Assembly: GCA_013824115.1 (NCBI GenBank)
Contig: PNNG01000022.1
Location: forward strand, 202,610 to 266,609
Source: Sphingobacteriaceae bacterium
Lineage (GTDB): Bacteria; Bacteroidota; Bacteroidia; UBA7662
Direction of reading: 5' to 3'
Length of the DNA stretch: 64,000 bases
Below, one piece after another: positions 53,070-62,259 of this stretch (positions are counted from its first letter, which is position 1; every line of letters starts with the position of its first letter). The notes below the pieces were generated by a model. That model had not been told where the DNA came from and searched no databases. It was given only the letters and a program-made list of their open reading frames with translations. Made by a program: the position numbers and the translations under genes.

Positions 53070-54392
53070 CTACCGATTGCGGGTCAATCGGAAGAAACGA
53101 TGGCTCAACAAAGCAGCCGAAGCAGCCAAGCCAAGCGCCAAAGCAATCCACAATCCCATGGCGCCCATGCCAAAAGTGAAAGCCAGTAACCCTCCTAAAG
53201 GAAGTGCCAAAACCCAATATGCAAGCATTACGTACAGGGTTGGCCTTTTTACATCTTCCATCCCTCTCAATAAACCTACACCTACAGCCTGTATGCCATC
53301 CACTATTTGAAAGGCCGCGGCTACGAGCAATAACTGCGCTGCTTGGGCTATTACCTCCACATCGGCTATATAAAGCCTGGCCAGTGTGTAACGAGCGATG
53401 ATAAAAAAGACCCCACACAAAGCCATAAATCCGGCGGCAAGCAAAAAAGTGGATTTACCAATATTCCTTACCAATAGCAAGTTGCCTTGTCCTTTTGCAT
53501 GCCCCACCCTGATTGCCCCCGCCGAAGAAAGCCCTATGGCCACCATAAAGCTGATGCTCGCTAAATTGATGGCAATTTGATGTGCTGCCAAGGCTTTACT
53601 GCCCAGCCAGCCTACCATTACAGCTGCGAAAGCAAAAGCCGATGTTTCAAAAATCAATTGCGCTCCTCCAGGAATACCCAAAGCCAAAAGCCTGCGCTGT
53701 ACTACTTTGTCGATAGCGGCACGCCAGCTGAGCTGACGGTATGCCGCAAAACGACGGTTTTTAACAACGTAAATTGCCAAAGCTCCGGCTACCAACACCC
53801 GGGTAAGGGTAGTTGCCCAAGCAGCTCCCTCTATGCCCATGGCCGGAAATCCCCAATTGCCAAAAATGAGCAACCAATTGCCAAACGCATTGATAGGTAA
53901 CATCAGCAATCCTAAAATCAGGGCCGGGTACATGATTTCTAAACCTTCGCTGAATTGGCGAAACGATTGAAATACCATGATGGGCAACATCGACAAAGCC
54001 AGAATTTTGAGGTAGGGGATAGATAAGGTAGTCACTTCATCGGTTTGCTGCATAAAAGGCAACAATTGCGCGCCAAAAAAGAGGAAAACGGCCAAAGCCA
54101 ATCCAACCAACACCCCGTTGAACAAACCATTCTTGAGCAGTTTTTCTGTTTGTACTTGGTCACCAGCCCCGCGTGCAATGGCTGTTAGCGGCGAAATGGC
54201 AAAGGAGATACCGATGCCAAAAACCATCAAAATGGAAAAAAGTCCCACCGAAACGGATACCGCTGCCAGTTCATTAGCACCCAATCGGCCAACCATTACA
54301 GAATCAATCACTCCTAAGAATATATGACTCAACTGACCCAGAATAATGGGCCAGGCCAGCTTGAGTGTGCGTAAGGTTTCCATTTTTACCAT
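53070..54392 (-). CDS. MATE family multidrug/Na+ exporter
   Basis: A 440-aa protein with twelve membrane helices in two similar halves. It starts MVKMETLRTLKLAWPIILGQ with the typical SVMVGRLGANELAAVSVS loop after helix 1. The second half has LALGIPGGAQLIFETSAFAF and ALAAHQIAINLASISFM. It exports cationic drugs or metabolites in exchange for sodium or protons; NQR in the same genome would supply the sodium gradient. Start 54392 or the ATG three codons later (54383) are both possible. The substrate is unknown. It diverges from the ccm genes. Confidence 0.92.
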   Translation of the reverse strand: MVKMETLRTLKLAWPIILGQLSHIFLGVIDSVMVGRLGANELAAVSVSVGLFSILMVFGIGISFAISPLTAIARGAGDQVQTEKLLKNGLFNGVLVGLALAVFLFFGAQLLPFMQQTDEVTTLSIPYLKILALSMLPIMVFQSFRQFSEGLEIMYPALILGLLMLPINAFGNWLLIFGNWGFPAMGIEGAAWATTLTRVLVAGALAIYVVKNRRFAAYRQLSWRAAIDKVVQRRLLALGIPGGAQLIFETSAFAFAAVMVGWLGSKALAAHQIAINLASISFMVAIGLSSAGAIRVGHAKGQGNLLLVRNIGKSTFLLAAGFMALCGVFFIIARYTLARLYIADVEVIAQAAQLLLVAAAFQIVDGIQAVGVGLLRGMEDVKRPTLYVMLAYWVLALPLGGLLAFTFGMGAMGLWIALALGLAASAALLSHRFFRLTRNR

Positions 54393-54399
54393 ACGGCTG

Positions 54400-54407
54400 C
54401 AAAGGTA
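54400..54407 (-). promoter_or_regulatory. -7 element of the MATE gene
   Basis: TACCTTTG on the minus strand, 8 bases before the first possible start and 17 before the second. A TTTG lies 24 bases further upstream, slightly far. Confidence 0.45.
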
Positions 54408-54450
54408 GCCTAATTCTTGGGCAGGCGGGTGCAAAGCCCAAAAAGCCACT

Positions 54451-54458
54451 TAATTTTG
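54451..54458 (+). promoter_or_regulatory. -7 element of the ccm-gdh genes
   Basis: TAATTTTG matches TAnnTTTG, 14 bases before the ccmB ATG. No clear -33 element, because the region is shared with the divergent MATE promoter. Confidence 0.45.
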
Positions 54459-54472
54459 CGCTGAATTAAAGC

Positions 54473-55123
54473 ATGCAACAATTCCTGGTTTTACTTCGTC
54501 ATGAAGTGCTGCTCGAATGGCGCCAACGCAATGCGTTAGGAGGCATATTGTTGTATGTGGTTTCTACGGTTTTTGTGGCCTATATGACCTTTAAAGTGGT
54601 ACCGGCGCTGAGCTGGATAGCCTTGTACTGGGTGATGCTCCTTTTTGCTGCAACCAATGCCGTGGCCAAGAGTTTTATGCAATTGGCCCCGGGCCGCATG
54701 TTGTATTACTATACCCTGGTGCCACCTACTCGTTTTTTACTGGCGAAATTGGTTTATAACGCCTTGTTGCTCAGCGTTATTCAATTGCTTACGGCTGCCA
54801 TTATGTCGATACTGGTGGGTAATCCGGTGGCCGATATGGGCTGGTTCCTGCTCACTGGCTGGGTGGGGGTATTGGGTATCAGTGTGATTCTTACCTTGGT
54901 TTCGGCCATCGCACAAAAAGCCAGTAACCAAAGTACCTTAATGGCTGTTTTGAGTTTTCCCGTGGTGATTCCCGTATTGGTTTTGGTGATACGCATGAGC
55001 AAGCAAGCCCTCGATGGGCTCGATAGAAGTGTGGGCTATAGCTGGCTGATGAATTTGGCAGCCATCGATTTGTTGGTAATAGCCGTAGCGGTTTTGTTGT
55101 TTCCTTACCTTTGGAAAGATTAA
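54473..55123 (+). CDS. ccmB: Heme exporter membrane subunit CcmB
   Basis: A 216-aa protein with six membrane helices. It is the permease half of the CcmAB ABC complex in System I cytochrome c maturation. It starts MQQFLVLLRHEVLLEWRQRNAL, typical of CcmB, and shows LLFAATNAVAKSF and APGRMLYYYTLVPP, where the usual family glycine/glutamate pattern is modified as in other Bacteroidota. The ATPase ccmA is not adjacent. ccmC and a ccmD-like gene follow, so the set is split on the chromosome. Confidence 0.9.
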   Translation: MQQFLVLLRHEVLLEWRQRNALGGILLYVVSTVFVAYMTFKVVPALSWIALYWVMLLFAATNAVAKSFMQLAPGRMLYYYTLVPPTRFLLAKLVYNALLLSVIQLLTAAIMSILVGNPVADMGWFLLTGWVGVLGISVILTLVSAIAQKASNQSTLMAVLSFPVVIPVLVLVIRMSKQALDGLDRSVGYSWLMNLAAIDLLVIAVAVLLFPYLWKD

Positions 55124-55126
55124 GTG

Positions 55127-55789
55127 ATGATGAAGAATTGGTATAAATGGGTAGCCGGCATTTTGCTGCTTTACACGGTTTGGTTTGGACTGATGGGCGA
55201 GGTGCCGCGCAAGGTGGTCCTCAATGAGTCTATTCGCAACTTGTATTTCCATGTGCCTATGTGGTTTGGCATGATTATTATCTTGGCGGCCTCGGTTTGG
55301 AACAGCGTCAAATATTTGCAAACCAGCCAGTTGAAGTACGATTTACGGGCCGAAAGCACGGCTAAAGTCGGTATCCTTTATGGCGTACTTGGACTGATCA
55401 CCGGCATGTTGTGGGCCCAATATACCTGGGGCGAGTGGTGGAGCAGCGACCCGAAGCAAAACACCTCAGCCATTGCACTATTAATTTACTTGGCTTACCT
55501 GGTGCTGCGCGGTTCCTTCAATGAGAGCGCTCAGCGGGCGCGCATTGGTGCGGTCTACAACATCTTTGCTTTTGCGGCACTCATCCCTTTGCTGTTCATC
55601 CTTCCGCGTCTCACCGATTCGCTTCATCCTGGCAATGGAGGTAATCCCGGTTTTGGTGCTTACGACCTCGATGGACGCATGCGTGCTGTTTTTTATCCAG
55701 CTGTTTTGGGCTGGACTTTTTTGGGTTTTTGGCTCGTTAATCTGCGCAATCGCATACAAACCTTACGAATGAAAAATGAAGAAGCTTAA
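55127..55789 (+). CDS. ccmC: Heme-handling protein CcmC
   Basis: A 220-aa membrane protein with six helices. It contains the tryptophan-rich heme-binding motif of the family (WGEWWSSDPKQNTSAI) and conserved periplasmic histidines (YFHVPMWF after helix 1; DSLHPGNGG before helix 6). CcmC loads heme onto the chaperone CcmE for delivery to apocytochromes. It starts three bases after ccmB (ATG 55127; GTG 55124 and ATG 55130 are alternatives). Its last 14 bases overlap the ccmD-like gene. Confidence 0.93.
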   Translation: MMKNWYKWVAGILLLYTVWFGLMGEVPRKVVLNESIRNLYFHVPMWFGMIIILAASVWNSVKYLQTSQLKYDLRAESTAKVGILYGVLGLITGMLWAQYTWGEWWSSDPKQNTSAIALLIYLAYLVLRGSFNESAQRARIGAVYNIFAFAALIPLLFILPRLTDSLHPGNGGNPGFGAYDLDGRMRAVFYPAVLGWTFLGFWLVNLRNRIQTLRMKNEEA

Positions 55790-56000
55790 GTCTTTGCTCG
55801 CAACGGCCTCGTTATTGGCCTTGCACACCTTTGCCTCAGCGCAAGAATCGTCGGTTGAAATGGCCGATGTGATGCGCTCAAACGGAAAAATTTACGTGGT
55901 GGTAGGTGTTGTAATCCTCATAATTTTGGGGATATTGGGCTACCTCATTCGGCTCGACTTACAGCTGAAAAAACTAGAGAAACAGCAATCAAACCATTAA
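55776..56000 (+). CDS. CcmD-like small membrane protein
   Basis: A 74-aa protein with an N-terminal signal-like segment (MKKLKSLLATASLLALHTFASAQ) and one membrane helix (about 40-60; YVVVGVVILIILGILGYLI). A basic/charged tail follows (RLDLQLKKLEKQQ). Size, topology and position directly after ccmC fit CcmD, which stabilises the CcmABC-CcmE complex. Sequence alone is too short and variable to prove it. It overlaps ccmC by 14 bases. Confidence 0.75.
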   Translation: MKKLKSLLATASLLALHTFASAQESSVEMADVMRSNGKIYVVVGVVILIILGILGYLIRLDLQLKKLEKQQSNH

Positions 56001-56012
56001 ACACTCTTTTTT

Positions 56013-57437
56013 ATGGCAACACAGCACCACGAAGAACACAGCTTTTTTGGCGATGTTCTGAAGTATTTTGAGAATGCTGCCAAGCACCTCAACTACCCCC
56101 AAGGTCTTCTCGACCAAATCAAGTACTGCAATAGCGTTTACCGCATGCGTTTTCCGGTGCGTGTGGGTGATTCATTGGAGGTAATTGAAGCCTACCGCGT
56201 AGAACATTCACACCACCGCATGCCTACCAAAGGCGGTATTCGCTATGCCATGTCGGTTACCCAAGATGAGGTAATGGCTCTGGCAGCCCTCATGACCTAC
56301 AAATGTGCCATCGTAGACGTACCCTTCGGTGGTGCCAAGGGCGGCGTAAAAATCGACCCTAAAAACTACACCCTCGATCAGTTGGAGCGCATCACCCGCC
56401 GCTACACTACCGAGTTGATCAAAAAAAACTTCATCGGTCCTGGTATCGACGTTCCTGCCCCAGACTATGGTACGGGTGAACGCGAAATGAGCTGGATCAT
56501 GGACACCTATACTACTTTCTTCCCAGGCCAAATTGATGGTATGGGCTGCGTAACGGGTAAGCCTGTCACCCAGGGAGGTATTTCGGGACGCCGCGAAGCC
56601 ACGGGATTGGGCGTTTATTTCGGAGTGCGTGAAGCGTGCAGCTTTGCCGACGATATGGAGCGTTTGGGCATGAGTGTAGGCCTCAAGGGAAAATCGGTAG
56701 TGGTACAGGGCCTCGGAAACGTAGGTTACCATGCTGCTAAGTATTTCCACGAGGGTGGAGCCAAGGTAATTGCGCTTGCCGAATTCGAAGGTGCCATTTA
56801 CAATGCCGATGGTTTGAATTACGAGGAAGTATTTCAGCACCGCAAGAAAACGGGCAGTATCCTCCATTTCCCTGGAGCTACCAACTTGGCTAACAGCAGC
56901 GATGCTTTGGAGCTGGCATGTGATATTTTGATTCCTGCCGCTTTGGAAAACCAAATTCATGAAGGAAATGCCAGCCGCATCAAGGCCAAAATCATTGGTG
57001 AAGCTGCTAACGGTCCGGTGACAGCCGAGGCCGAGGAAATCCTCAATGCCAAAGGTATTATGGTTATACCCGATATCTACCTCAATGCAGGAGGTGTAAC
57101 AGTATCGTATTTCGAATGGTTGAAGAATTTGTCACACGTGCGTTTTGGTCGTTTGGGCAAGCGTTTCGATGAGAATTTGAACAACAACATCATCGATGCG
57201 GTGGAAGAAATGACCGGTCGTTCGCTCAGCGAGCAGCGCCGCCAGCTGATTGGCCGTGGAGCCGATGAGGTCGACTTCGTTTATTCGGGCTTAGAGGAGA
57301 CGATGATTGAAGCCTATCGCCAAATCAGAGAGGTGAAAAAAGAAATTCCTTCTATACCCGACTATCGTACGGCGGCTTTTGTGGTGGCTATCCGCAAAAT
57401 TGCCCGTTCTTATGAGTCTTTGGGCGTTTTCCCATAG
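56013..57437 (+). CDS. Glutamate dehydrogenase (Glu/Leu/Phe/Val dehydrogenase family)
   Basis: A 474-aa hexameric-type dehydrogenase interconverting glutamate and 2-oxoglutarate with ammonia. Catalytic features are the substrate-side KGGIRYAM, the catalytic Lys in [13 protein letters not shown] and the [14 protein letters not shown] block. The Rossmann [11 protein letters not shown] is the cofactor site, followed by EAANGPVT and [16 protein letters not shown]. Members with very similar sequences can prefer branched-chain amino acids, so the substrate is probable rather than certain. It starts 12 bp after the ccmD-like gene, so cotranscription is possible. A strong terminator follows. Confidence 0.93.
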   Translation: MATQHHEEHSFFGDVLKYFENAAKHLNYPQGLLDQIKYCNSVYRMRFPVRVGDSLEVIEAYRVEHSHHRMPTKGGIRYAMSVTQDEVMALAALMTYKCAIVDVPFGGAKGGVKIDPKNYTLDQLERITRRYTTELIKKNFIGPGIDVPAPDYGTGEREMSWIMDTYTTFFPGQIDGMGCVTGKPVTQGGISGRREATGLGVYFGVREACSFADDMERLGMSVGLKGKSVVVQGLGNVGYHAAKYFHEGGAKVIALAEFEGAIYNADGLNYEEVFQHRKKTGSILHFPGATNLANSSDALELACDILIPAALENQIHEGNASRIKAKIIGEAANGPVTAEAEEILNAKGIMVIPDIYLNAGGVTVSYFEWLKNLSHVRFGRLGKRFDENLNNNIIDAVEEMTGRSLSEQRRQLIGRGADEVDFVYSGLEETMIEAYRQIREVKKEIPSIPDYRTAAFVVAIRKIARSYESLGVFP

Positions 57438-57456
57438 TTTAACACCATTGAATTGC

Positions 57457-57484
57457 AATCCGGGCTTGTCCCGGATTTTTTTTT
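57457..57484 (+). terminator. Terminator after glutamate dehydrogenase
   Basis: An 8-bp stem AATCCGGG / CCCGGATT with a CTTGT loop and a long T run. Confidence 0.85.
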
Positions 57485-57539
57485 GCATTAAATCTTTTAA
57501 ACCAAAATCAAAGATGGGCTGTTAGCATGTCACTTTTAG

Positions 57540-57547
57540 TACTTTTG
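57540..57547 (+). promoter_or_regulatory. -7 element of the RND efflux operon
   Basis: TACTTTTG matches TAnnTTTG, 14 bases before the small exported-protein ATG at 57562. No clear -33 TTG. Confidence 0.4.
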
Positions 57548-57561
57548 CAGCGTTTTTGGCC

Positions 57562-57933
57562 ATGAAAAGATTTTTGCTTGCCAGTTTTGCATTCCTGCTG
57601 TCGCTTTCGGCAATAACAGGCATGCTTTCCACTGAAACAAGGCACACTGCAAGTGATTTTTTGTTCTCACCAGTCCAGAGCCGTCTTGCTGCTCAGGGAG
57701 ATTTTTTTTGCGATGATCAATTGCAAGAAGCAGTACCTCATAAAACACCTCGAAATTTAACGATCCCTCGTAGAAGGTTTGTAAATTCTACTTTCGAGTT
57801 TTTCACTGGCGCTCATTTTTCTATGTTCGGTGTCGTTTGGGGATTGGGCCTAAAACTATCACCTATTGGTTATGCTGTTTTTGATTTTTTTGGAGGAGAA
57901 CAAGCCTTTCTGTTTAGGCTGACGCCTTTTTAA
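57562..57933 (+). CDS. Small exported protein of unknown function at the head of an RND operon
   Basis: A 123-aa protein with a signal peptide (MKRFLLASFAFLLSLSAITGM). A short hydrophilic region follows (FFCDDQLQEAVPHKTPRNLTIPRRRF), then a hydrophobic C-terminal part (about 80-115; MFGVVWGLGLKLSPIGYAVFDFFGG) that could be a membrane segment. The start is the ATG at 57562; an in-frame TTG two codons earlier is less likely. It lies 42 bp before the efflux adaptor gene and appears to share its promoter. I recognise no family. Confidence 0.6.
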   Translation: MKRFLLASFAFLLSLSAITGMLSTETRHTASDFLFSPVQSRLAAQGDFFCDDQLQEAVPHKTPRNLTIPRRRFVNSTFEFFTGAHFSMFGVVWGLGLKLSPIGYAVFDFFGGEQAFLFRLTPF

Positions 57934-57975
57934 TAGGGCATTCGATTCATTCTCCTTAAACATTAAAAACAATTT

Positions 57976-59097
57976 ATGACTAAAATATTTTCCAAGTACA
58001 TTTTTTTGGCTGGTCTTTGTGCGTTGGCTTGTTCCAATGAAAAAAAGACAGCAGAGAACTTCATGGTTGAAGTGCCGGTGATGCAATTGCAAGCCCGAGA
58101 TACCGTAGTTGAACTTCAATACGTTGCAGACATCCATGCGCAATCGTATGTAGAACTGCGTGCGCGACAAGGGGGCATGTTGGAAGCCATTCTGGTAGAT
58201 GAGGGGCAAATGGTGAAAGCCGGGCAGCCGCTTTTTCGATTGACTTCTACAGAGCTTCAGGCGGAGGTATCATCTGCCAAAGCAGCCGTTCATTTGGCCG
58301 AAGCTGAATTGAAAAAAGCCAAATTAGAATTGCAACGAGTAAAGGGATTGGTAGAAAATAAAGTGGTTGCAGCCACCGAAATGGAATTGGCCGATGCGGA
58401 AGTTCAAATCAATAAAGCCAAGCTTGAAGATGCTGAAGCAGCCCTTAAAACGGCAGAATCTCAATTGAGTTATACCACGCTTAAGGCTCCTTTTTCAGGT
58501 CGTATCAATCGATTTGCTTTAAAAATGGGAGCCATGGTACAACCGGGTGAACTCATTTCTACCATGTCGGATGCTAGCAGTATTTTTGCTTACTTCAATA
58601 TTTCCGAAAAGGAATACCTGAAAAACAGGGCCAATAAAGGTTCTGGAGGTGTAGTTTTACCCAAAGAAGTTCAATTGGTTTTGGCAGATGGAAGTGTGTA
58701 TCCTTTCACGGGCACCGTTGAAGCAACTGAATCGGAGTTTGATGCCAATACCGGCGATTTGGCGTTGAGGGCGCGATTTCCTAATCCAGATGGCTTGCTT
58801 AAGCATCGTAGCACTGGACAGGTACGATTGAAACTTAAGCAAGTGGATGTATTCCTCATCCCACAAAAGGCGGTTCAAGAGCTGCAAGACAAGTACTACG
58901 TTTATGTAGTTCCTAAATCACAACTGGCAGAAATGCGCACTTTTAAGCCCATTGCAAGGGTTGGGACTTATTATGTGGTGTCTGAAGGACTGAATGCAGG
59001 TGAAACCATCGTGGCAGAAGGCTTGCAGTCGGTACGTGAAGGAGCCAAGGTTGTGGTTCAAACATCTACAGGATCAGCAACAAAGCCAGCTAACTAA
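57976..59097 (+). CDS. RND efflux periplasmic adaptor (membrane fusion protein), lipoprotein
   Basis: A 373-aa HlyD/AcrA-type protein. A lipoprotein signal (MTKIFSKYIFLAGLCALACSN, Cys 19) is followed by the lipoyl half VELRARQGGMLEAILVDEGQMVKAGQPLF and an alpha-helical hairpin (about 90-160). The second lipoyl half is LSYTTLKAPFSGRINRF, and a beta-barrel and C-terminal domain close the chain. It joins the inner-membrane RND pump (gene 6 bp downstream) to the outer-membrane channel. Lipid anchoring matches AcrA-type adaptors. Substrate range unknown. Confidence 0.94.
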   Translation: MTKIFSKYIFLAGLCALACSNEKKTAENFMVEVPVMQLQARDTVVELQYVADIHAQSYVELRARQGGMLEAILVDEGQMVKAGQPLFRLTSTELQAEVSSAKAAVHLAEAELKKAKLELQRVKGLVENKVVAATEMELADAEVQINKAKLEDAEAALKTAESQLSYTTLKAPFSGRINRFALKMGAMVQPGELISTMSDASSIFAYFNISEKEYLKNRANKGSGGVVLPKEVQLVLADGSVYPFTGTVEATESEFDANTGDLALRARFPNPDGLLKHRSTGQVRLKLKQVDVFLIPQKAVQELQDKYYVYVVPKSQLAEMRTFKPIARVGTYYVVSEGLNAGETIVAEGLQSVREGAKVVVQTSTGSATKPAN

Positions 59098-59103
59098 GAA
59101 GTC

Positions 59104-62100
59104 ATGGTTGAGTTGTTTATTCGCAGGCCGGTTTTATCACTGGTCATATCCTTATTGTTAACTTTATTGGGACTGTTGGCACTCACGAGTTTGCCTATCA
59201 CCCAATTCCCTGATATTGTTCCCCCTTCGGTAGTGGTGACAGCACGTTACACGGGTGCCAATGCCGAAGTATGTGCCAAAGCCGTAGCAACTCCCATTGA
59301 GCGGGCCATCAATGGAGTGCCCGGCATGACAGCCATGCAATCGGTTTCAACCAACAATGGCGTTACCCTCATTCAGGTGTTTTTTGAGGTGGGTACCGAC
59401 CCCGATTTGGCTGCGGTAAACGTGCAGAACAGGGTAACCACTACGCTTGATGAACTGCCCGAGGAAGTGATTAAGGCCGGCGTTACCACTGAAAAAGAAG
59501 TTAACTCGATGCTCTTGTATTTAAACTTGACCTCTACCGACCCTTCGGCAGATGAGGAGTTTATTTACAACTTTGCCGACATCAATTTGCTGCAAGAATT
59601 AAAGCGCATCGAAGGCGTGGGCTATGCCGAAATTATGGGCGCTAAAGACTACGCCATGCGTGTTTGGCTCAAGCCCGAAAAGCTCTTGTCGTACGAAGTA
59701 GGGACCGAAGAAATCATAAGCATTCTTCGTGCACAGAATTTAGAAGCGGCACCTGGTAAAATTGGAGAATCGAGCGGCAGGGGAGAACCGAGCATGCAGT
59801 ACGTATTGCGATATGGGGGTAAATTCTTTACCAAAGAGCAGTACGAAAACATTGTAATCAAGGCCAATCCTGACGGATCTACGCTCAAGCTGAAAGACAT
59901 TGCCGATATTGAATTTGGTGCTCTGAGCTATGGCATGTCGTCGAAAACGGATGGCCGTCCATCAGCATCCATCATGTTGAAACAGCGCCCTGGCTCTAAC
60001 GCACGCGACGTAATCAACAACATCAAAGAGCGTATGGGCGAATTGAAGGAGTCGTCCTTTCCGCCAGGAATGGAGTACAACTATGCCTACGACGTATCCC
60101 GATTTTTGGACGCATCGATCAAAGAAGTGCTAAAAACACTCATTGAGGCCTTTTTGCTTGTTTTTTTAGTGGTTTTTATCTTTCTACAAGATTGGAGATC
60201 GACGCTCATTCCAGCACTCGCTGTTCCTGTAGCCCTCATTTCTACACTCGCATTTATGCAAATGTTGGGCTTCTCCATCAACCTACTCACGCTTTTTGCC
60301 TTGGTATTGGCGATAGGTATTGTGGTGGATAATGCCATTGTGGTGGTAGAAGCGGTACACGTTAAAATCCACCAAAAGCACATGCAGCCCATGGAGGCAA
60401 CCATTGAGGCTATGAAAGAGATCAGTGGTGCCATTGTGGCCATTACCTTGGTAATGTCGGCGGTGTTTATCCCAGTTTCTTTTTTATCAGGACCAGTGGG
60501 GGTATTTTATCGCCAATTTTCTTTGACTTTGGCAATTTCAATTGTCATTTCAGGCATAAATGCACTCACGCTTACACCTGCTTTGTGCGCGCTGATGCTT
60601 CGAAATACACACGTTGATCACAGATCGTTGCTTGGTCGATTTTTCGGAAAGTTTAACAACCGATACCATAATTTGGAGATGGGGTACAAAGGCATCTTGA
60701 GTAAGATTGCTCCCAAGCGAGGCATGACTACTGGCATTCTTGCCTTATTCTTTGTGCTGACTTGGGGAACCTCGGTTGTACTGCCTGGTGGTTTTATACC
60801 AACCGAAGACCAAGGGATGATTTATGTGAACATCACCACGCCTCCGGGCGCAACGATGGAGCGGACCGAAAAAGTGCTTAACGAGGTACAGCGTATAGCC
60901 TCTGCCATGCCACAAGTAGAAAACGTTACTACTTTGGCAGGATACAGTTTATTGACTGAAACGGCTGGTGCCTCTTACGGAATGGGAATGATTGGATTGA
61001 AGCCTTGGGACGACCGCGAAGAAAAAGTGCCTGAACTCATGGCCATGCTGCGTGAAAAGACAGCCCACCTCAAAGATGCTTCCATTGAATTCTTCCCACC
61101 GCCTGCAGTGCCTGGCTTTGGCAATGCCTCTGGTTTCGAATTCCGGTTGCTCGACAAAAGTGGAACCGCCAATTTGAACAGGATGGCTGAGGTGAGTGAT
61201 AGCCTACTAGCAGCTTTGCGTCAATCGCCCGTGATAGGAGCCGCATTCACTAATTTCGACCCGAACTTTCCACAGTACATGCTGCATGTGAATCAGGATA
61301 TGGCGGCCGCCAAGGGTGTAAGCATCGACAATGCCATGAGTAATCTGCAAACCCTCATAGGCAGTTATTATGCTACCAATTTTATCCGATTTGGTTTGAT
61401 GTATAAAGTCATGGTGCAAGCCTTGCCCGAGTACCGCCAACACCCCGAAGACATATTGAAGCTTTACACCAAAAACAAAGATGGTGAAATGGTGAGTTAT
61501 GCCAGTTTCATGAGCATCGAACGGGTTTTTGGTCCTGAACAGCTTACCCGATACAATATGTACAATTCGGCCTTGATTACGGGCGATGCGGCACCGGGAT
61601 CCTCCTCTTCAGAAGCCATTGCAGCCATTGCCGAAACCGCTGAAAAGGTGCTTCCGCGCGGCTATGCTTTTGAATTTTCGGGCATGACACGTGAACAAGT
61701 ACTGGCTGGAAATGAAGCCATTTACATTTTTGTGTTGTGCTTGATCTTTGTGTATCTGCTTCTCAGCGCACAGTATGAGAGCTTCTTGCTGCCATTGCCT
61801 GTATTGCTCAGCCTGCCAACGGGTATTTTTGGGTCGTTTTTCTTTCTGTGGGTGATGGGCCTCGAAAACAACATCTATGCCCAGGTAGCCTTGGTGATGT
61901 TGATTGGGTTGCTGGGTAAAAATGCCATTCTGGTAGTTGAATTTGCCTTGCAGCGGCAGAAGGAGGGAGTAAGCGAATTGCGGGCTGCCATGGAAGGCGC
62001 TGTTTCCCGCTTGCGGCCCATTTTGATGACCTCTTTCGCTTTTATTGCTGGATTATTGCCCTTGGTTTTGGCCAGTGGTGCAGGTGAGCTGGGTAACAAA

Positions 62101-62259
62101 AGCATTGGAGTAGCAGCCGCGGGGGGAATGCTCACAGGTACCGTGTTCGGACTGTTTCTTATACCCGGACTCTTTGTGATTTTTGCCTCTCCAGGCCGCC
62201 GAAATCGATTGAAATCATTGCGTCAACAGCGTCAAGCCAAATTACACGATTATGAATAA
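59104..62259 (+). CDS. RND multidrug efflux permease (AcrB/HAE1-like)
   Basis: A 1051-aa inner-membrane pump of the usual length, with twelve helices and two large periplasmic loops. It starts MVELFIRRPVLSLVISLLLT and shows QFPDIVPPSVVVTARYTGA, the helix 4 motif VVDNAIVVVEAVH, helix 10 GLLGKNAILVVEF and SRLRPILMTSFAF. AcrB carries two Asp residues in helix 4 for proton relay; here they are Asp409-Asn410, so only the first acidic residue remains. The helix 10 Lys and the later Arg are conserved. It overlaps the outer-membrane factor gene by 8 bases. Substrates are unknown. Confidence 0.95.
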   Translation: MVELFIRRPVLSLVISLLLTLLGLLALTSLPITQFPDIVPPSVVVTARYTGANAEVCAKAVATPIERAINGVPGMTAMQSVSTNNGVTLIQVFFEVGTDPDLAAVNVQNRVTTTLDELPEEVIKAGVTTEKEVNSMLLYLNLTSTDPSADEEFIYNFADINLLQELKRIEGVGYAEIMGAKDYAMRVWLKPEKLLSYEVGTEEIISILRAQNLEAAPGKIGESSGRGEPSMQYVLRYGGKFFTKEQYENIVIKANPDGSTLKLKDIADIEFGALSYGMSSKTDGRPSASIMLKQRPGSNARDVINNIKERMGELKESSFPPGMEYNYAYDVSRFLDASIKEVLKTLIEAFLLVFLVVFIFLQDWRSTLIPALAVPVALISTLAFMQMLGFSINLLTLFALVLAIGIVVDNAIVVVEAVHVKIHQKHMQPMEATIEAMKEISGAIVAITLVMSAVFIPVSFLSGPVGVFYRQFSLTLAISIVISGINALTLTPALCALMLRNTHVDHRSLLGRFFGKFNNRYHNLEMGYKGILSKIAPKRGMTTGILALFFVLTWGTSVVLPGGFIPTEDQGMIYVNITTPPGATMERTEKVLNEVQRIASAMPQVENVTTLAGYSLLTETAGASYGMGMIGLKPWDDREEKVPELMAMLREKTAHLKDASIEFFPPPAVPGFGNASGFEFRLLDKSGTANLNRMAEVSDSLLAALRQSPVIGAAFTNFDPNFPQYMLHVNQDMAAAKGVSIDNAMSNLQTLIGSYYATNFIRFGLMYKVMVQALPEYRQHPEDILKLYTKNKDGEMVSYASFMSIERVFGPEQLTRYNMYNSALITGDAAPGSSSSEAIAAIAETAEKVLPRGYAFEFSGMTREQVLAGNEAIYIFVLCLIFVYLLLSAQYESFLLPLPVLLSLPTGIFGSFFFLWVMGLENNIYAQVALVMLIGLLGKNAILVVEFALQRQKEGVSELRAAMEGAVSRLRPILMTSFAFIAGLLPLVLASGAGELGNKSIGVAAAGGMLTGTVFGLFLIPGLFVIFASPGRRNRLKSLRQQRQAKLHDYE

